Shown piece by piece: positions 1 through 7,734 of a stretch of 23,979 nucleotides of DNA. Origin of the DNA: CAG-390 sp045543615. GTDB lineage: Bacteria; Bacillota; Clostridia; Oscillospirales; CAG-272. Location: positions 1 to 23,979 of the forward strand of contig JAZPXL010000010.1 of the NCBI GenBank assembly GCA_045543615.1, read 5' to 3'. Made by a program: the position numbers and the translations under genes. Within the stretch, counting starts at the first letter, position 1, and every line of letters starts with the position of its first letter. The notes below the pieces were generated by a model. It did no database searches. It was given only the letters and a program-made list of their open reading frames with translations, and was not told the DNA's origin.

Positions 1-167
1 CAGATCGGCACACTTGGAACCGCGTGTACTATGACGGGACTTGGTGGAATGTTGATATAACGAACGATATAACAAGCACAGCCAACGGCAAAAAGCTTTA
101 TGGGTTCCACGGATTGGAAGGTGCTTTTGTTCCCGACGAAGATTTTTTCATAACGAAAATCTATTGA
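1..167 (+). CDS. Transglutaminase-like domain protein, C-terminal end only
   Basis: The frame is open from the window edge (first full codon at 3) to the TGA at 165-167, so only the last 54 residues are seen. They contain HTWNRVYYDGTWWNVDIT, the usual second half of a transglutaminase-like core: a catalytic His in H-T/A-W-N, a W-x-x-V-D strand and the catalytic Asp. The Cys and any signal peptide lie upstream, outside the window. Members of this superfamily in Clostridia are often secreted or surface proteins, but the role here cannot be read. A strong terminator follows at once, so this is the last gene of its transcript. Partial gene; family call moderately sure. Confidence 0.6.
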   Translation, partial: DRHTWNRVYYDGTWWNVDITNDITSTANGKKLYGFHGLEGAFVPDEDFFITKIY

Positions 168-179
168 AACGAATATGTC

Positions 180-215
180 AAAAGGACGGTAACCAATTTT
201 GGTCACCGTCCTTTT
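180..215. terminator. Bidirectional rho-independent terminator between convergent genes
   Basis: A 15-bp stem with one mismatch (left arm 180-194, right arm 201-215) encloses a 6-nt loop. It begins with an A-run and ends with a T-run, so it can stop transcription in both directions. It sits between the plus-strand gene ending at 167 and the minus-strand gene ending at 221. Confidence 0.85.
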
Positions 216-220
216 GCATA

Positions 221-532
221 CTATTTATCGTTCAACCTCTCTGCCGTGCTAATCAAGACGCTCAAATCCGCCTCAGACATATTGCGTGTCAGTTCGTACA
301 ATTTCTGAACCAACTGCGGCTCAGCAATGTCCTCATCAAAGAACTCTCGGGGTGTTACTCCAAGATACTCACAGATATAGAGAAATTCGCCAAGAGATGG
401 CACCGATCTGCCGGAGGATATGCTTTGCATATAACTCTTGCTGTGTCCCAAGTCGGTACTCATTCTATATTCAGAGACATTCTTTTTCGTCCTTAAAACA
501 GAGATACGGTCTCTAATAAACTGAAGATCCAT
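221..532 (-). CDS. XRE-family helix-turn-helix transcriptional regulator
   Basis: A 103-aa protein beginning MDLQFIRDRISVLRTKKN. Residues 5-62 form a Cro/C1-type HTH: R-x-R-I-x-x-L-R, a turn around LGHSKSYMQSISSGR, and the closing PSLGEFLYICEYLGVTPREFF helix. The C-terminal 40 residues are helical (EPQLVQKLYELTRNMSEADL) and may serve dimerisation. I chose the ATG at 530-532 because GAGGTG lies 6 bases upstream; an in-frame GTG 9 bases earlier overlaps that ribosome site. It is divergent from the SLOG-domain gene, and palindromes sit between the two, so it probably represses itself and its neighbour (inference). Proteins of this shape are common in mobile elements. Confidence 0.85.
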   Translation of the reverse strand: MDLQFIRDRISVLRTKKNVSEYRMSTDLGHSKSYMQSISSGRSVPSLGEFLYICEYLGVTPREFFDEDIAEPQLVQKLYELTRNMSEADLSVLISTAERLNDK

Positions 533-572
533 CGTTAACACCTCACTTTCTAATATTGTATAATAATTTTAG

Positions 573-598
573 CGGTAATATTCACGATGAAATTACCG
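573..598. promoter_or_regulatory. Palindromic operator candidate (CGGTAAT-N12-ATTACCG)
   Basis: Perfect 7-bp inverted arms at 573-579 and 592-598 with a 12-bp spacer, in the gap between the divergent XRE and SLOG genes. On the minus strand it overlaps the region where the -35 of the regulator gene would lie. The size and placement suit a dimeric XRE repressor. No binding data; inferred from symmetry and position. Confidence 0.45.
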
Positions 599-605
599 AT
601 TGTAG

Positions 606-634
606 TTGATGTTTACCGCTTATATCGGTATAAT
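606..634 (+). promoter_or_regulatory. Sigma-A promoter of the SLOG gene, with an inner palindrome
   Basis: TTGATG at 606-611, a 17-bp spacer and TATAAT at 629-634. A second inverted repeat, TACCG-N7-CGGTA at 614-630, lies across the spacer and runs into the -10. It shares the ACCG/CGGT core with the palindrome at 573-598, so a repressor bound here would block polymerase. Confidence 0.7.
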
Positions 635-682
635 ATAAGGTGAAGTGCAAACTCTTAACAGTAAAGTGATGGATGAATCGTT

Positions 683-1198
683 ATGCTTAATATTTTCACG
701 GTGGCGTTTTTTGGTCACCGATACGTGGATAACATCATAAAGGTTGAGAACCTTTTGGAAGAACAGATCCGAAAACTTATTGACGAAAATGAGTACGTGG
801 ATTTTTTAGTGGGACGCAATGGGGACTTTGATCAGTGTGTATCTTCTTCTGTGCTTCGCGTACGAAAAAATCACAGGGACGATAACAGTGCCCTTGTATT
901 GGTGCTGCCGTATCCTACGGCAGAGTATCTTAATAACGAAACTTACTTTCACGACTATTATACCGACGTGGAAATCTCGCACGCCGCATCAATTGCACAT
1001 CCAAAATCTGCGATCCAAATTCGCAATCGGGAAATGGTGGATAGAGTTGATTTGATTATCTGCTATATTGAGCACGAAAACGGCGGTGCATGGCAGACTG
1101 TAGATTATGCAATGAAGCAAGGCAAGGCTTTAATAAACCTTTCTGATGAGCACGAAAACAATTACAAACTTTTTGAGAAAAGTGAACAAAAGCATTGA
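683..1198 (+). CDS. SLOG/DUF1273-family (YpsA-like) protein
   Basis: A 171-aa soluble protein. It opens with a beta strand and VAFFGHRYVDN, matching the FxGxR/GHR start of DUF1273/SLOG proteins, which have a Rossmann-like fold that binds nucleotide-derived ligands. Further family marks are FLVGRNGDFDQ (residues 42-52, in place of the usual G-x-x-G-x-D), ALVLVLPYP (70-78), IQIRNREMVDRVDLIICYI (near 111-129) and GGAWQTVDYAMKQGK (near 134-148). SLOG proteins are proposed sensors or processors of nucleotide signals, and some act in phage defence; the ligand here is unknown. The start at 683 has only a weak ribosome site. A consensus promoter lies 49 bases upstream. Its pairing with a divergent XRE regulator suggests a controlled accessory function. 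Confidence 0.75.
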   Translation: MLNIFTVAFFGHRYVDNIIKVENLLEEQIRKLIDENEYVDFLVGRNGDFDQCVSSSVLRVRKNHRDDNSALVLVLPYPTAEYLNNETYFHDYYTDVEISHAASIAHPKSAIQIRNREMVDRVDLIICYIEHENGGAWQTVDYAMKQGKALINLSDEHENNYKLFEKSEQKH

Positions 1199-1432
1199 AA
1201 GATATGCGCTTTTGTGATACACTATATGTTCAATAGTTATTTGCTGAAAAAAGGGGGCGCAATTTGAAATGACAGCGTTGTACAAAGTCCTGATGGATAG
1301 ACAGATTAACGGCACCCATTTTTGCCCTGCGCCCTTATTTAGATCCTAAAATCCATCCAAGAGATATGGTTTACCATACCTCTTTGGTGGCGTTGCTTTT
1401 TTGTTATCAGATAATGAAAAGAGGTGTATTCT
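1199..1432. other. Intergenic leader of the pilus locus with hairpins
   Basis: No convincing gene. A 12-bp near-perfect hairpin (about 1360-1385, arms AAGAGATATGGT / ACCATACCTCTT) is followed 11 bases later by a T6 run; it may be a weak terminator or attenuator ahead of the pilus genes. An outer inverted pair GGGCGCA (1255-1261) / TGCGCCC (1328-1334) encloses a 23-codon ATG frame (1269-1340) with a G-rich site 11 bases upstream. This could be a leader peptide or chance. I see no clear -10/-35 pair for the pilus operon. Confidence 0.35.
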
Positions 1433-1762
1433 GTGACGGAGAAAGAGTTGAAAAAACTGAATCGCTATCAGCTTTTGGAACTGCTTATTATTCAAACAGA
1501 ACGTGCTGACAAATTACAAGCAGCCTTAGAGGAAGCAGAGCGGCGTTTAAATGATCAGGAGATTAAAATTTCTACCTTGGGTTCAATTGCAGAGGCCTCT
1601 TTGCAATTGCGTGGCGTTTTTCAGGCGGCACAAGATGCAGCAGATACATATATCAATGCTGCAAAGAAACGTGCCGAAGAAATAGAGGAAGAAGCACATA
1701 AGAAAAGTGCCGCAATTATCACCCAAGCTTTGGAAGAGGCAAGCCGCATTAAAGGTGAATGA
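1433..1762 (+). CDS. Small coiled-coil protein of the pilus locus
   Basis: A 109-aa charged, helical protein with no signal peptide or membrane segment. Residues 2-20 hold the motif TEKELKKLNRYQLLELL, a head I associate with small proteins beside signal peptidases and class C sortases in gut Clostridia. Residues 20-48 and 66-107 are heptad-rich (EEAERRLNDQE, then AAKKRAEEIEEEAHKK), like the DivIVA/GpsB type of coiled coil. I start it at the GTG at 1433 because AGAGGTG lies 6 bases upstream; the earlier in-frame GTG at 1424 overlaps that site. It stops 6 bases before the signal peptidase, so the two are probably translationally coupled. A plausible role is to place the secretion or sortase machinery at a membrane site (inference). 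Function unknown. Confidence 0.7.
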   Translation: MTEKELKKLNRYQLLELLIIQTERADKLQAALEEAERRLNDQEIKISTLGSIAEASLQLRGVFQAAQDAADTYINAAKKRAEEIEEEAHKKSAAIITQALEEASRIKGE

Positions 1763-1768
1763 TAACGT

Positions 1769-2365
1769 ATGAAGAAACACATAGGAAAACACAGCGAGCA
1801 GGGGCTTCCGCCAATGGATGCTCTGCAAAAAGAATTAAAACGTGAACGGTATAAGCGTCGCTTCCGCAAATTGCTTAAAAGCACAGTAAATGCGTTGATC
1901 GTTGTTGCTGCGGTTGCTGCCCTGGTTGCGACCTTGGTTCTGCCGGTTCTCCAAATTGCCGGCACCAGTATGGAACCAAATCTGAACGATGGAGACATTG
2001 TTCTGCTGGTGAAAAAGAAGAATATGCAAACAGGTGATCTTTGCGCCTTTTATTACTCGAATAAAATTCTGATCAAGCGGGTCATTGCCACCCCGGGAGA
2101 TTATATCTGGATAGAATCCGACGGTACGGTTTTTCTGAACGGCAACCCGTTGGACGAGCCGTACATTAGCGAAAAGGCTTTGGGCGAATGCGATGTTGAG
2201 TTTCCCTACCAAGTACCGGAAAACTGTTATTTTGTGATGGGCGATAAAAGAGAAACCTCAATAGACAGTCGCAGCAGTGTGATCGGTTGTATTCCCGAGG
2301 ATCAAATCGTTGGCAAGATTTTTTGCAAATTCTGGCCTTTGTCAGAATTTGAGTTCATAGATTAA
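1769..2365 (+). CDS. lepB: Type I signal peptidase of the pilus locus
   Basis: A 198-aa membrane serine protease of the S26 family, which removes signal peptides from exported proteins. A basic cytoplasmic head (1-38) is followed by one membrane anchor (about 39-62). Family box B is IAGTSMEPNL with the catalytic Ser67. Box D is ILIKRVIATPGD with the general-base Lys103. Box E is GDKRETSIDSR (158-168). All catalytic parts are present, unlike some SipA-type pilus chaperones of streptococci that have lost them. It lies 6 bases after the coiled-coil gene and 35 bases before the tip adhesin, so it is likely dedicated to pilin export or assembly. The ribosome site AAAGGTG sits inside the end of the preceding gene. 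Confidence 0.92.
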   Translation: MKKHIGKHSEQGLPPMDALQKELKRERYKRRFRKLLKSTVNALIVVAAVAALVATLVLPVLQIAGTSMEPNLNDGDIVLLVKKKNMQTGDLCAFYYSNKILIKRVIATPGDYIWIESDGTVFLNGNPLDEPYISEKALGECDVEFPYQVPENCYFVMGDKRETSIDSRSSVIGCIPEDQIVGKIFCKFWPLSEFEFID

Positions 2366-2400
2366 CACCCAATATAGTAACTTGGAAAGGAGGTGTGATC

Positions 2401-5400
2401 TTGCCAGAGAATGAACAAAAACTTTTAGAACAACTCAATATAATCAATCGGGATCGACATAATCTTCGGCAGATCATTCCGACCCTTTCTTTGATCGTTG
2501 TATTGATCGTCTTTTGGAGTCTTAAACTCACCGGCATCGGTATAGCCGGAGACGCGTTCTGCGGAAAGGAAGAACACATCCACAGCGAAGAATGTGTCAA
2601 CTGCACCATAGAAGAACATATACATACAGCCGATTGTTACAGCGATATAAACGCCGATTTGGAAACAAGTGACGACTGGGAAGCGACCTTAGCTGACATA
2701 GCTCGAGGTCCTACCACAAAAGCAAACGTGGTTTTGGTTGCCCAATCGCAGCTTGGTTATACGGAAAGCACGTTAAATTTCAAAGTGGATGCTGTCGGCG
2801 TCCGTCGAGGTATCACCCGCTATGGACAATGGTACGGTAACCCCTACGGTGATTGGTCGGCTATGTTCGTTTCCTTCTGCCTGGAATATGCAGGCGCAAC
2901 GGATTTGCCGATGAATGCAGGTCCTGAATCTATGCGATTAGAGTGGATCGCAGAAGAGCTTTACAAAAGCGCACAGGAGCGTTCACCGGACATTGGCAAC
3001 ATTGTCTTTCTTCACAAGGGAGAAACAGAAAATTCCGGTGCCAACGCAGTCGCCATTATAGTTGATGTAGATGATACCTACATTACCGTCATTGAAGGTG
3101 ATTTAGACAACGCTGTTGGAGAAACACAATATCTTCTTAACGATCCCGCCATTATGGGTTATGGCATCGTTACAGAAGCAGATAGTATTACGGTGTTGGA
3201 CGAGCCATCCGTAGCAGCAACGAACTATACGATCTGGTTGGATGGCACTGACGGAGGCCTTGCATTCCTGACCGGGTCACCGGACACCGCTTATACCGTT
3301 CAGGGTGGCAGTATTTTGAAGCTACCTACGGAATGGACCTCTCCCAGTAAGTACAGCTACAAGTTACAGGGTTGGTACGATATAACTAACAATCGATACT
3401 ATCCTGCCGGCGGAGAAATGGAGGTAACCGGTAACGCAGTGCTGTATGCTGACTGGGTTGCCGCTACCTATGATATCGGTCAGTTCAACGCATATGTGGC
3501 GGATACGGTCAGTACCAATGAATTTATCACGACGCACCTGTTTGACTATAATTCCCTGTTTAACATCTTGTCTTCCAAGGCACAGATAACGGTGGGAGCA
3601 TCGTCCCATTCAGAAACTTGGTCTACGGTCAACAGCGGAAATGTGGGCTATATGGATCGGGAGACACTGAATTTCGTATTTATTGATGGTGCTCCCAACT
3701 ATCAAAACGGCAATTTGGCTTATTCCAATAACCGTCAGACCCACAATACCTACCCCGGTGCCGGTATCGTTACCGGCGGAATCTATAACACGGCACGCTA
3801 CCACGCGCTGTTCGATACGGAAGATTCCCTGGGTAAAAAATATTTGGGAACGGGCGACCATCTGTTCCAGATTATGACCGATCCCGACGATGAATACTAC
3901 GGGTATTACTACTACGATTCTCAGCGCAATGCGGCATCCTACAACCAAAGCCTGGGGCGTTTCTATGTTTATGAATATTTGAGTGCCCCCTCTGATTCCG
4001 TTGGCTCTACCAATTCCGGCTTTCTGCCGCTAAACTCCCCCTATGCCAATACCAACGGAAACAATACCGCTACATACACCTACAACGGCATTAACGGGGA
4101 ATACGCAGGTGTCAATCACTTCCAATACGCATCAGGCTATTCAAATAGCGATCGAGTCCTTGCAAACTTTGCTTACGGTATGAGGACGGATATTCGGTTC
4201 TACTTGCCGGATGATACCACAACGGATGGTAACAAGGACATTTTCGGAAATGATATGCACTTCCATTTCTCAGGCGACGATGATGTGTGGGTGCTGATCG
4301 ACGGAGAACTGGTGTTGGATATCGGCGGTATTCACGGCGTTGAAAGTGGTGATATTAACTTTGCCACCGGAGAGGTCTCCGTTCAGGACAGAGTTGTGGG
4401 AACCGTGGATATTTCCGCCGGCGAACACGTGATGTCGGTGCTGTATCTGGAGCGTGGCGCATCCAGCTCCAACTGTGCTATTTACTTTAACCTGGCACCC
4501 CGATACAGTCTGGATATCCAAAAGGAGGATGTTCTGACTCAGCAGCTTCTGAACGGTGCACAGTTCTCTGTGTATACAGATGCGTCTTGCACTACTCCTG
4601 CAGAGCTTTACACAAGTGAAGCTGCTTATGAGCAGGGAGACGCTGCTACAAACACCTTCACAGTTATAAACGGTGTTGCGCATATGTGGGGCCTGAGTCC
4701 CAGTAAGACCTATTACATCAAGGAGACCGGACCGCCTACGGCAGCAGGTTACTCCATCCCCCAAGGTACGATCCAAATTACCATTGATAAATACGGACAG
4801 GCTACGTACCACGTAGAAGTAGTGGACGATCCCTCTCCCGGCTTTACTGTCCACGGTGTCAGCATTGACGAGCAGAGCCAACGGGTCTACATCGTTGTTA
4901 CCAATGCACCGGATACGGTAACTGACATCACAACGGTGCAGGTCATCAAAAAGTGGGAAGACACCGTCGACCACAGCAGTGATTACATTCAAGCATATTT
5001 GACTGTGACCGATCCCGACGGAACGGTTCGCAGGATCCGTGAGATCACCCTCAGCGATGAAAACGGATGGATGTATACCTGGACCAATCTGCCCAAGTAT
5101 AATTACGACACCTTGAGTGAAGTACAGTACGGTATTGAAGAATCCTACGAATCCGGTTACTACTCTACCGTCCGAAAGATCACGCAGATCGAGATATCCA
5201 AAACAGAATGGGCGGAGGCGGCCAGCTTTGTTAATGGCGAAAGCTACATTTTGAAGCATAGCAACGGATACCTTTCTACGGTCTCAACAACTGATTCAAA
5301 ACTGACTTGGGTTGATGAAGCTACCGCCAAGGGATCTGCATTAGCGACTTGGACTGCAACCGTCAGCGGCGGAAAGGTGAAATTTACCAATGGAGCAGGA

Positions 5401-6171
5401 CAGACGCTGAGCTTTGTGTACAGCAGCCGTTCCAGTAGCCGTTACTTCTATGCTACAACCGACAATTCCGGTGTCCAGACATTTACGCCGATAGATGCCG
5501 GTACAGGTTTCCGTTTCTACGCGACACGCAATAACAGCAGCAGCGGCACCAAGTACTATATGGCTTCCTCCGGTATCAATAACAATGGCCGAATCAGTAC
5601 AACTACCGGCAGCTCCGGTGGGTTGATCCTGACACCTATGAAGAAAATCACCCAGACGGACATCCAGCAAGTTGAGGACTGGGCCTACCAGATTACCAAT
5701 ACACCGCTGGCTTCCGATAACGAAACCTCTGTTGCGGTAACAAAGGGATGGGTGATTCCCGAAGGCTACGATTCGAAGCTGTATCAGGAATTTGCCGTTA
5801 CTGTGCGTCTGTTTGCAAATGGTGTCGATACCGGACGTAGCATAACGTTAAACCTGAAAAACAATTGGCAGGGTGCTTTCCAAGGTTTGCCCTATAAGGA
5901 TACCAACGGAAACATCATTAAGTACACTGTGGATGAGGTTTGGGAAAAGGAAAAGTGGTCCACGACTTACGGAGAAGTTCAAGTCGGTAGCGGTTCGCCA
6001 CCTACCTACTCAATCATCATCACAAACACTTACCACCCGGGCGGTCCTGAGCTTCCCTCAACCGGCTCACCGTCCAGACTGATGTATGTACTGTGTGGCT
6101 CAGCAATCATTCTGGGCACACTGGCATATGGAATCGGATCAAGGCGCAAGCGGGAAAGGAGGATGAAATAA
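2401..6171 (+). CDS. LPSTG-anchored pilus tip adhesin with dead CHAP, fibro-slime and CnaB domains
   Basis: A 1256-aa surface protein. Start: TTG at 2401, 7 bases after AGGAGG; the GTG at 2395 is too close to that site. Order: membrane-type signal segment 24-43; Cys/His cluster 54-79 (HIHSEEC, HIHTADC); CHAP-like amidase fold about 105-265; InlB-type beta repeat 276-352 (GGLAFLTG to LYADW); fibro-slime/PA14-like region about 540-700 (FHFSGDDDVWVLIDGE at 621); a SpaA/CnaB domain about 705-840; a CnaB domain from 845 with Lys850/851 and Asn1100, interrupted by a domain of about 150 residues (930-1080); a third CnaB about 1108-1210; LPSTG 1218-1222; membrane helix and RRKRERR tail. In the CHAP domain the catalytic Cys position reads DWSAMF (Ser153) and the His position reads NAVAII (Ala216), so it probably binds rather than cuts. 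Likely the pilus tip, joined by the sortase encoded downstream. Confidence 0.88.
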   Translation: MPENEQKLLEQLNIINRDRHNLRQIIPTLSLIVVLIVFWSLKLTGIGIAGDAFCGKEEHIHSEECVNCTIEEHIHTADCYSDINADLETSDDWEATLADIARGPTTKANVVLVAQSQLGYTESTLNFKVDAVGVRRGITRYGQWYGNPYGDWSAMFVSFCLEYAGATDLPMNAGPESMRLEWIAEELYKSAQERSPDIGNIVFLHKGETENSGANAVAIIVDVDDTYITVIEGDLDNAVGETQYLLNDPAIMGYGIVTEADSITVLDEPSVAATNYTIWLDGTDGGLAFLTGSPDTAYTVQGGSILKLPTEWTSPSKYSYKLQGWYDITNNRYYPAGGEMEVTGNAVLYADWVAATYDIGQFNAYVADTVSTNEFITTHLFDYNSLFNILSSKAQITVGASSHSETWSTVNSGNVGYMDRETLNFVFIDGAPNYQNGNLAYSNNRQTHNTYPGAGIVTGGIYNTARYHALFDTEDSLGKKYLGTGDHLFQIMTDPDDEYYGYYYYDSQRNAASYNQSLGRFYVYEYLSAPSDSVGSTNSGFLPLNSPYANTNGNNTATYTYNGINGEYAGVNHFQYASGYSNSDRVLANFAYGMRTDIRFYLPDDTTTDGNKDIFGNDMHFHFSGDDDVWVLIDGELVLDIGGIHGVESGDINFATGEVSVQDRVVGTVDISAGEHVMSVLYLERGASSSNCAIYFNLAPRYSLDIQKEDVLTQQLLNGAQFSVYTDASCTTPAELYTSEAAYEQGDAATNTFTVINGVAHMWGLSPSKTYYIKETGPPTAAGYSIPQGTIQITIDKYGQATYHVEVVDDPSPGFTVHGVSIDEQSQRVYIVVTNAPDTVTDITTVQVIKKWEDTVDHSSDYIQAYLTVTDPDGTVRRIREITLSDENGWMYTWTNLPKYNYDTLSEVQYGIEESYESGYYSTVRKITQIEISKTEWAEAASFVNGESYILKHSNGYLSTVSTTDSKLTWVDEATAKGSALATWTATVSGGKVKFTNGAGQTLSFVYSSRSSSRYFYATTDNSGVQTFTPIDAGTGFRFYATRNNSSSGTKYYMASSGINNNGRISTTTGSSGGLILTPMKKITQTDIQQVEDWAYQITNTPLASDNETSVAVTKGWVIPEGYDSKLYQEFAVTVRLFANGVDTGRSITLNLKNNWQGAFQGLPYKDTNGNIIKYTVDEVWEKEKWSTTYGEVQVGSGSPPTYSIIITNTYHPGGPELPSTGSPSRLMYVLCGSAIILGTLAYGIGSRRKRERRMK

Positions 6172-6250
6172 GCCTTCTGATCGCGGCAAAAAATGCGCCG
6201 TGAATTCGATTCTCCAATAATAAAAACTATTTTAGAAAGGAACTAAAACA

Positions 6251-7705
6251 ATGAAAAAGATTATTTCCGTTATTCTTTCTCTGATGCTGATCGCATCCCT
6301 ATCCGTTACTGCTTTTGCCGCAGAAGAAACCGGCTCTATCATCATCAACGGAGTGAGCGAATCCACCACATACGAGATCTACAAGCTGTTGGATCTGGAA
6401 AGCTATGATGTAGACGCAGCTGCATACTCCTACAAGGCAAATGCCGCTTGGGCAAACTTCTTCGCTACCGATGAAGCAAAGGCCTATATGGCTACTGATG
6501 CTGACGGTTATGTGACCTGGGCAGCAGCAGAAGATGATGACACCAAGGCAGCTTTTGCAAAGCTGGCACTGGCTTACGCAAAAGCAAACGGCATTGATCC
6601 TGTAAAATCCTCTGAGAACGCCGGTGAATTTGTGATTACCGAAACAACCGGAAAATTTGACGGTCTTGAGCTTGGCTACTACCTCGTAGACTCCACTATG
6701 GGTGCACTGTGCGGCTTGACTACCACCAACCCCCACGCTTCTATTAACGTAAAGAACGGTATCCCCACCATCGACAAGCAGGTTAATGAAGATTCCACCT
6801 CTCAGTGGGGCGCAAACAACACATCTGATATTGGTCAGACCATTGAATACCGCGTTACCATTAATGTCCACGCCGGTGCAGAAAACTATGTGTTGCACGA
6901 TGTTATGGCTGCCGGTCTGACATACATTGGCGTTTCCAAGATCGAGCACGTTGTTCCCGGCACCGGTACTCACGATGTTACCGCTGACAAGTACGAAGTT
7001 AAGACCGATGATGCTGTTGTTATTGACGGCTGCACTTTTGAGGTCCATTTCAGCAAGGCAATGTGCGACGAGCTGGAAACCAACGACAAAATCATCGTTT
7101 ACTACACTGCAATGCTGAACCGCAACGCTGTGATTAACGGAGACGGCAACCTGAACACCGCTTGGCTGACCTTCGGCGAGGGTGGTGTGTCTAATGAAGA
7201 TGCTGTTACTACTTATACTTACGGCGTTGACATCATCAAGACCGACTCTGCCAACAAGCTGATTGACGGTGCACAGTTCAAGATTTACGACGCTGCTAAC
7301 GGTGGAAACGAAGTTGCAGTCGTTCTGATGGATGACGGTGTTACCTACCGTCGTGCGAGAGCTGATGAGACCGGCGTCGCTATCGTAGTCAAGGACGGCA
7401 AGGTTCGCGTTGTTGGCTTTGACAACGGTACCTACTATCTGGAAGAGACAGAAGCTCCCGACGGCTACAACAAGCTGAGTGCCCGCCAGAAGTTCATCGT
7501 TTCCGATTCCAACTTGGATGCTGTGTTCAATGACGGCGTCTACTCCACCGGCTCCGGTGTCCACGTAGTCAACAAGACCGGCTCTATGCTGCCTGAAACC
7601 GGCGGTATGGGTACCGTTCTGTTTATTACCTTCGGTACAATCGTAGCTCTGGCTGCCGGTGTTCTGCTGGTTACCAAGAAGAGAATGTCTATGATCAAGG
7701 ATTGA
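6251..7705 (+). CDS. Major (backbone) pilin, LPETG, isopeptide-forming
   Basis: A 484-aa secreted pilin. Signal peptide 1-23 (SVTAFA then A). Domains: N-terminal pilin domain about 27-170; D2-type isopeptide domain about 172-325 (IDKQV to YTYGV); CnaB/SpaA domain about 326-441 (VDIIKTDSANKLIDGAQFKI, E-box YYLEETEAPDGY with Glu399); sorting signal LPETG 447-451, membrane helix 455-474, KKR tail. The usual YPKN pilin motif is not seen; Lys168 in INVKNGIPTIDKQV is the best candidate for the polymerising lysine (inference). Codon choice (AAG, CTG, GAC, GTT/GTC) is far more biased than in the neighbours, as expected for a very abundant protein. AAAGGA lies 9 bases before the ATG. A stable hairpin follows and may raise its message above that of the sortase. 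Confidence 0.92.
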   Translation: MKKIISVILSLMLIASLSVTAFAAEETGSIIINGVSESTTYEIYKLLDLESYDVDAAAYSYKANAAWANFFATDEAKAYMATDADGYVTWAAAEDDDTKAAFAKLALAYAKANGIDPVKSSENAGEFVITETTGKFDGLELGYYLVDSTMGALCGLTTTNPHASINVKNGIPTIDKQVNEDSTSQWGANNTSDIGQTIEYRVTINVHAGAENYVLHDVMAAGLTYIGVSKIEHVVPGTGTHDVTADKYEVKTDDAVVIDGCTFEVHFSKAMCDELETNDKIIVYYTAMLNRNAVINGDGNLNTAWLTFGEGGVSNEDAVTTYTYGVDIIKTDSANKLIDGAQFKIYDAANGGNEVAVVLMDDGVTYRRARADETGVAIVVKDGKVRVVGFDNGTYYLEETEAPDGYNKLSARQKFIVSDSNLDAVFNDGVYSTGSGVHVVNKTGSMLPETGGMGTVLFITFGTIVALAAGVLLVTKKRMSMIKD

Positions 7706-7734
7706 TCACGAATATTTTGACTACATAATATAAT

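Noticed and set aside
1269..1340. 23-codon frame in the leader of the pilus locus
   Set aside because: Short, with a poorly spaced G-rich site and no recognisable peptide. Mentioned in the leader entry but not called as a gene.
1621..2212. Two minus-strand frames of 125 aa over the coiled-coil and signal peptidase genes
   Set aside because: Both are antisense to well-supported genes and lack start signals or domains.
4270..5259. 329-aa open frame antisense to the tip adhesin
   Set aside because: Shadow of a certain coding frame on the other strand; no ribosome site and no known motif.
6299..7564. 421-aa open frame antisense to the backbone pilin
   Set aside because: It arises from the strong third-position C/T bias of the pilin gene. 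It has no ribosome site or recognisable domain, and the plus-strand pilin is certain.
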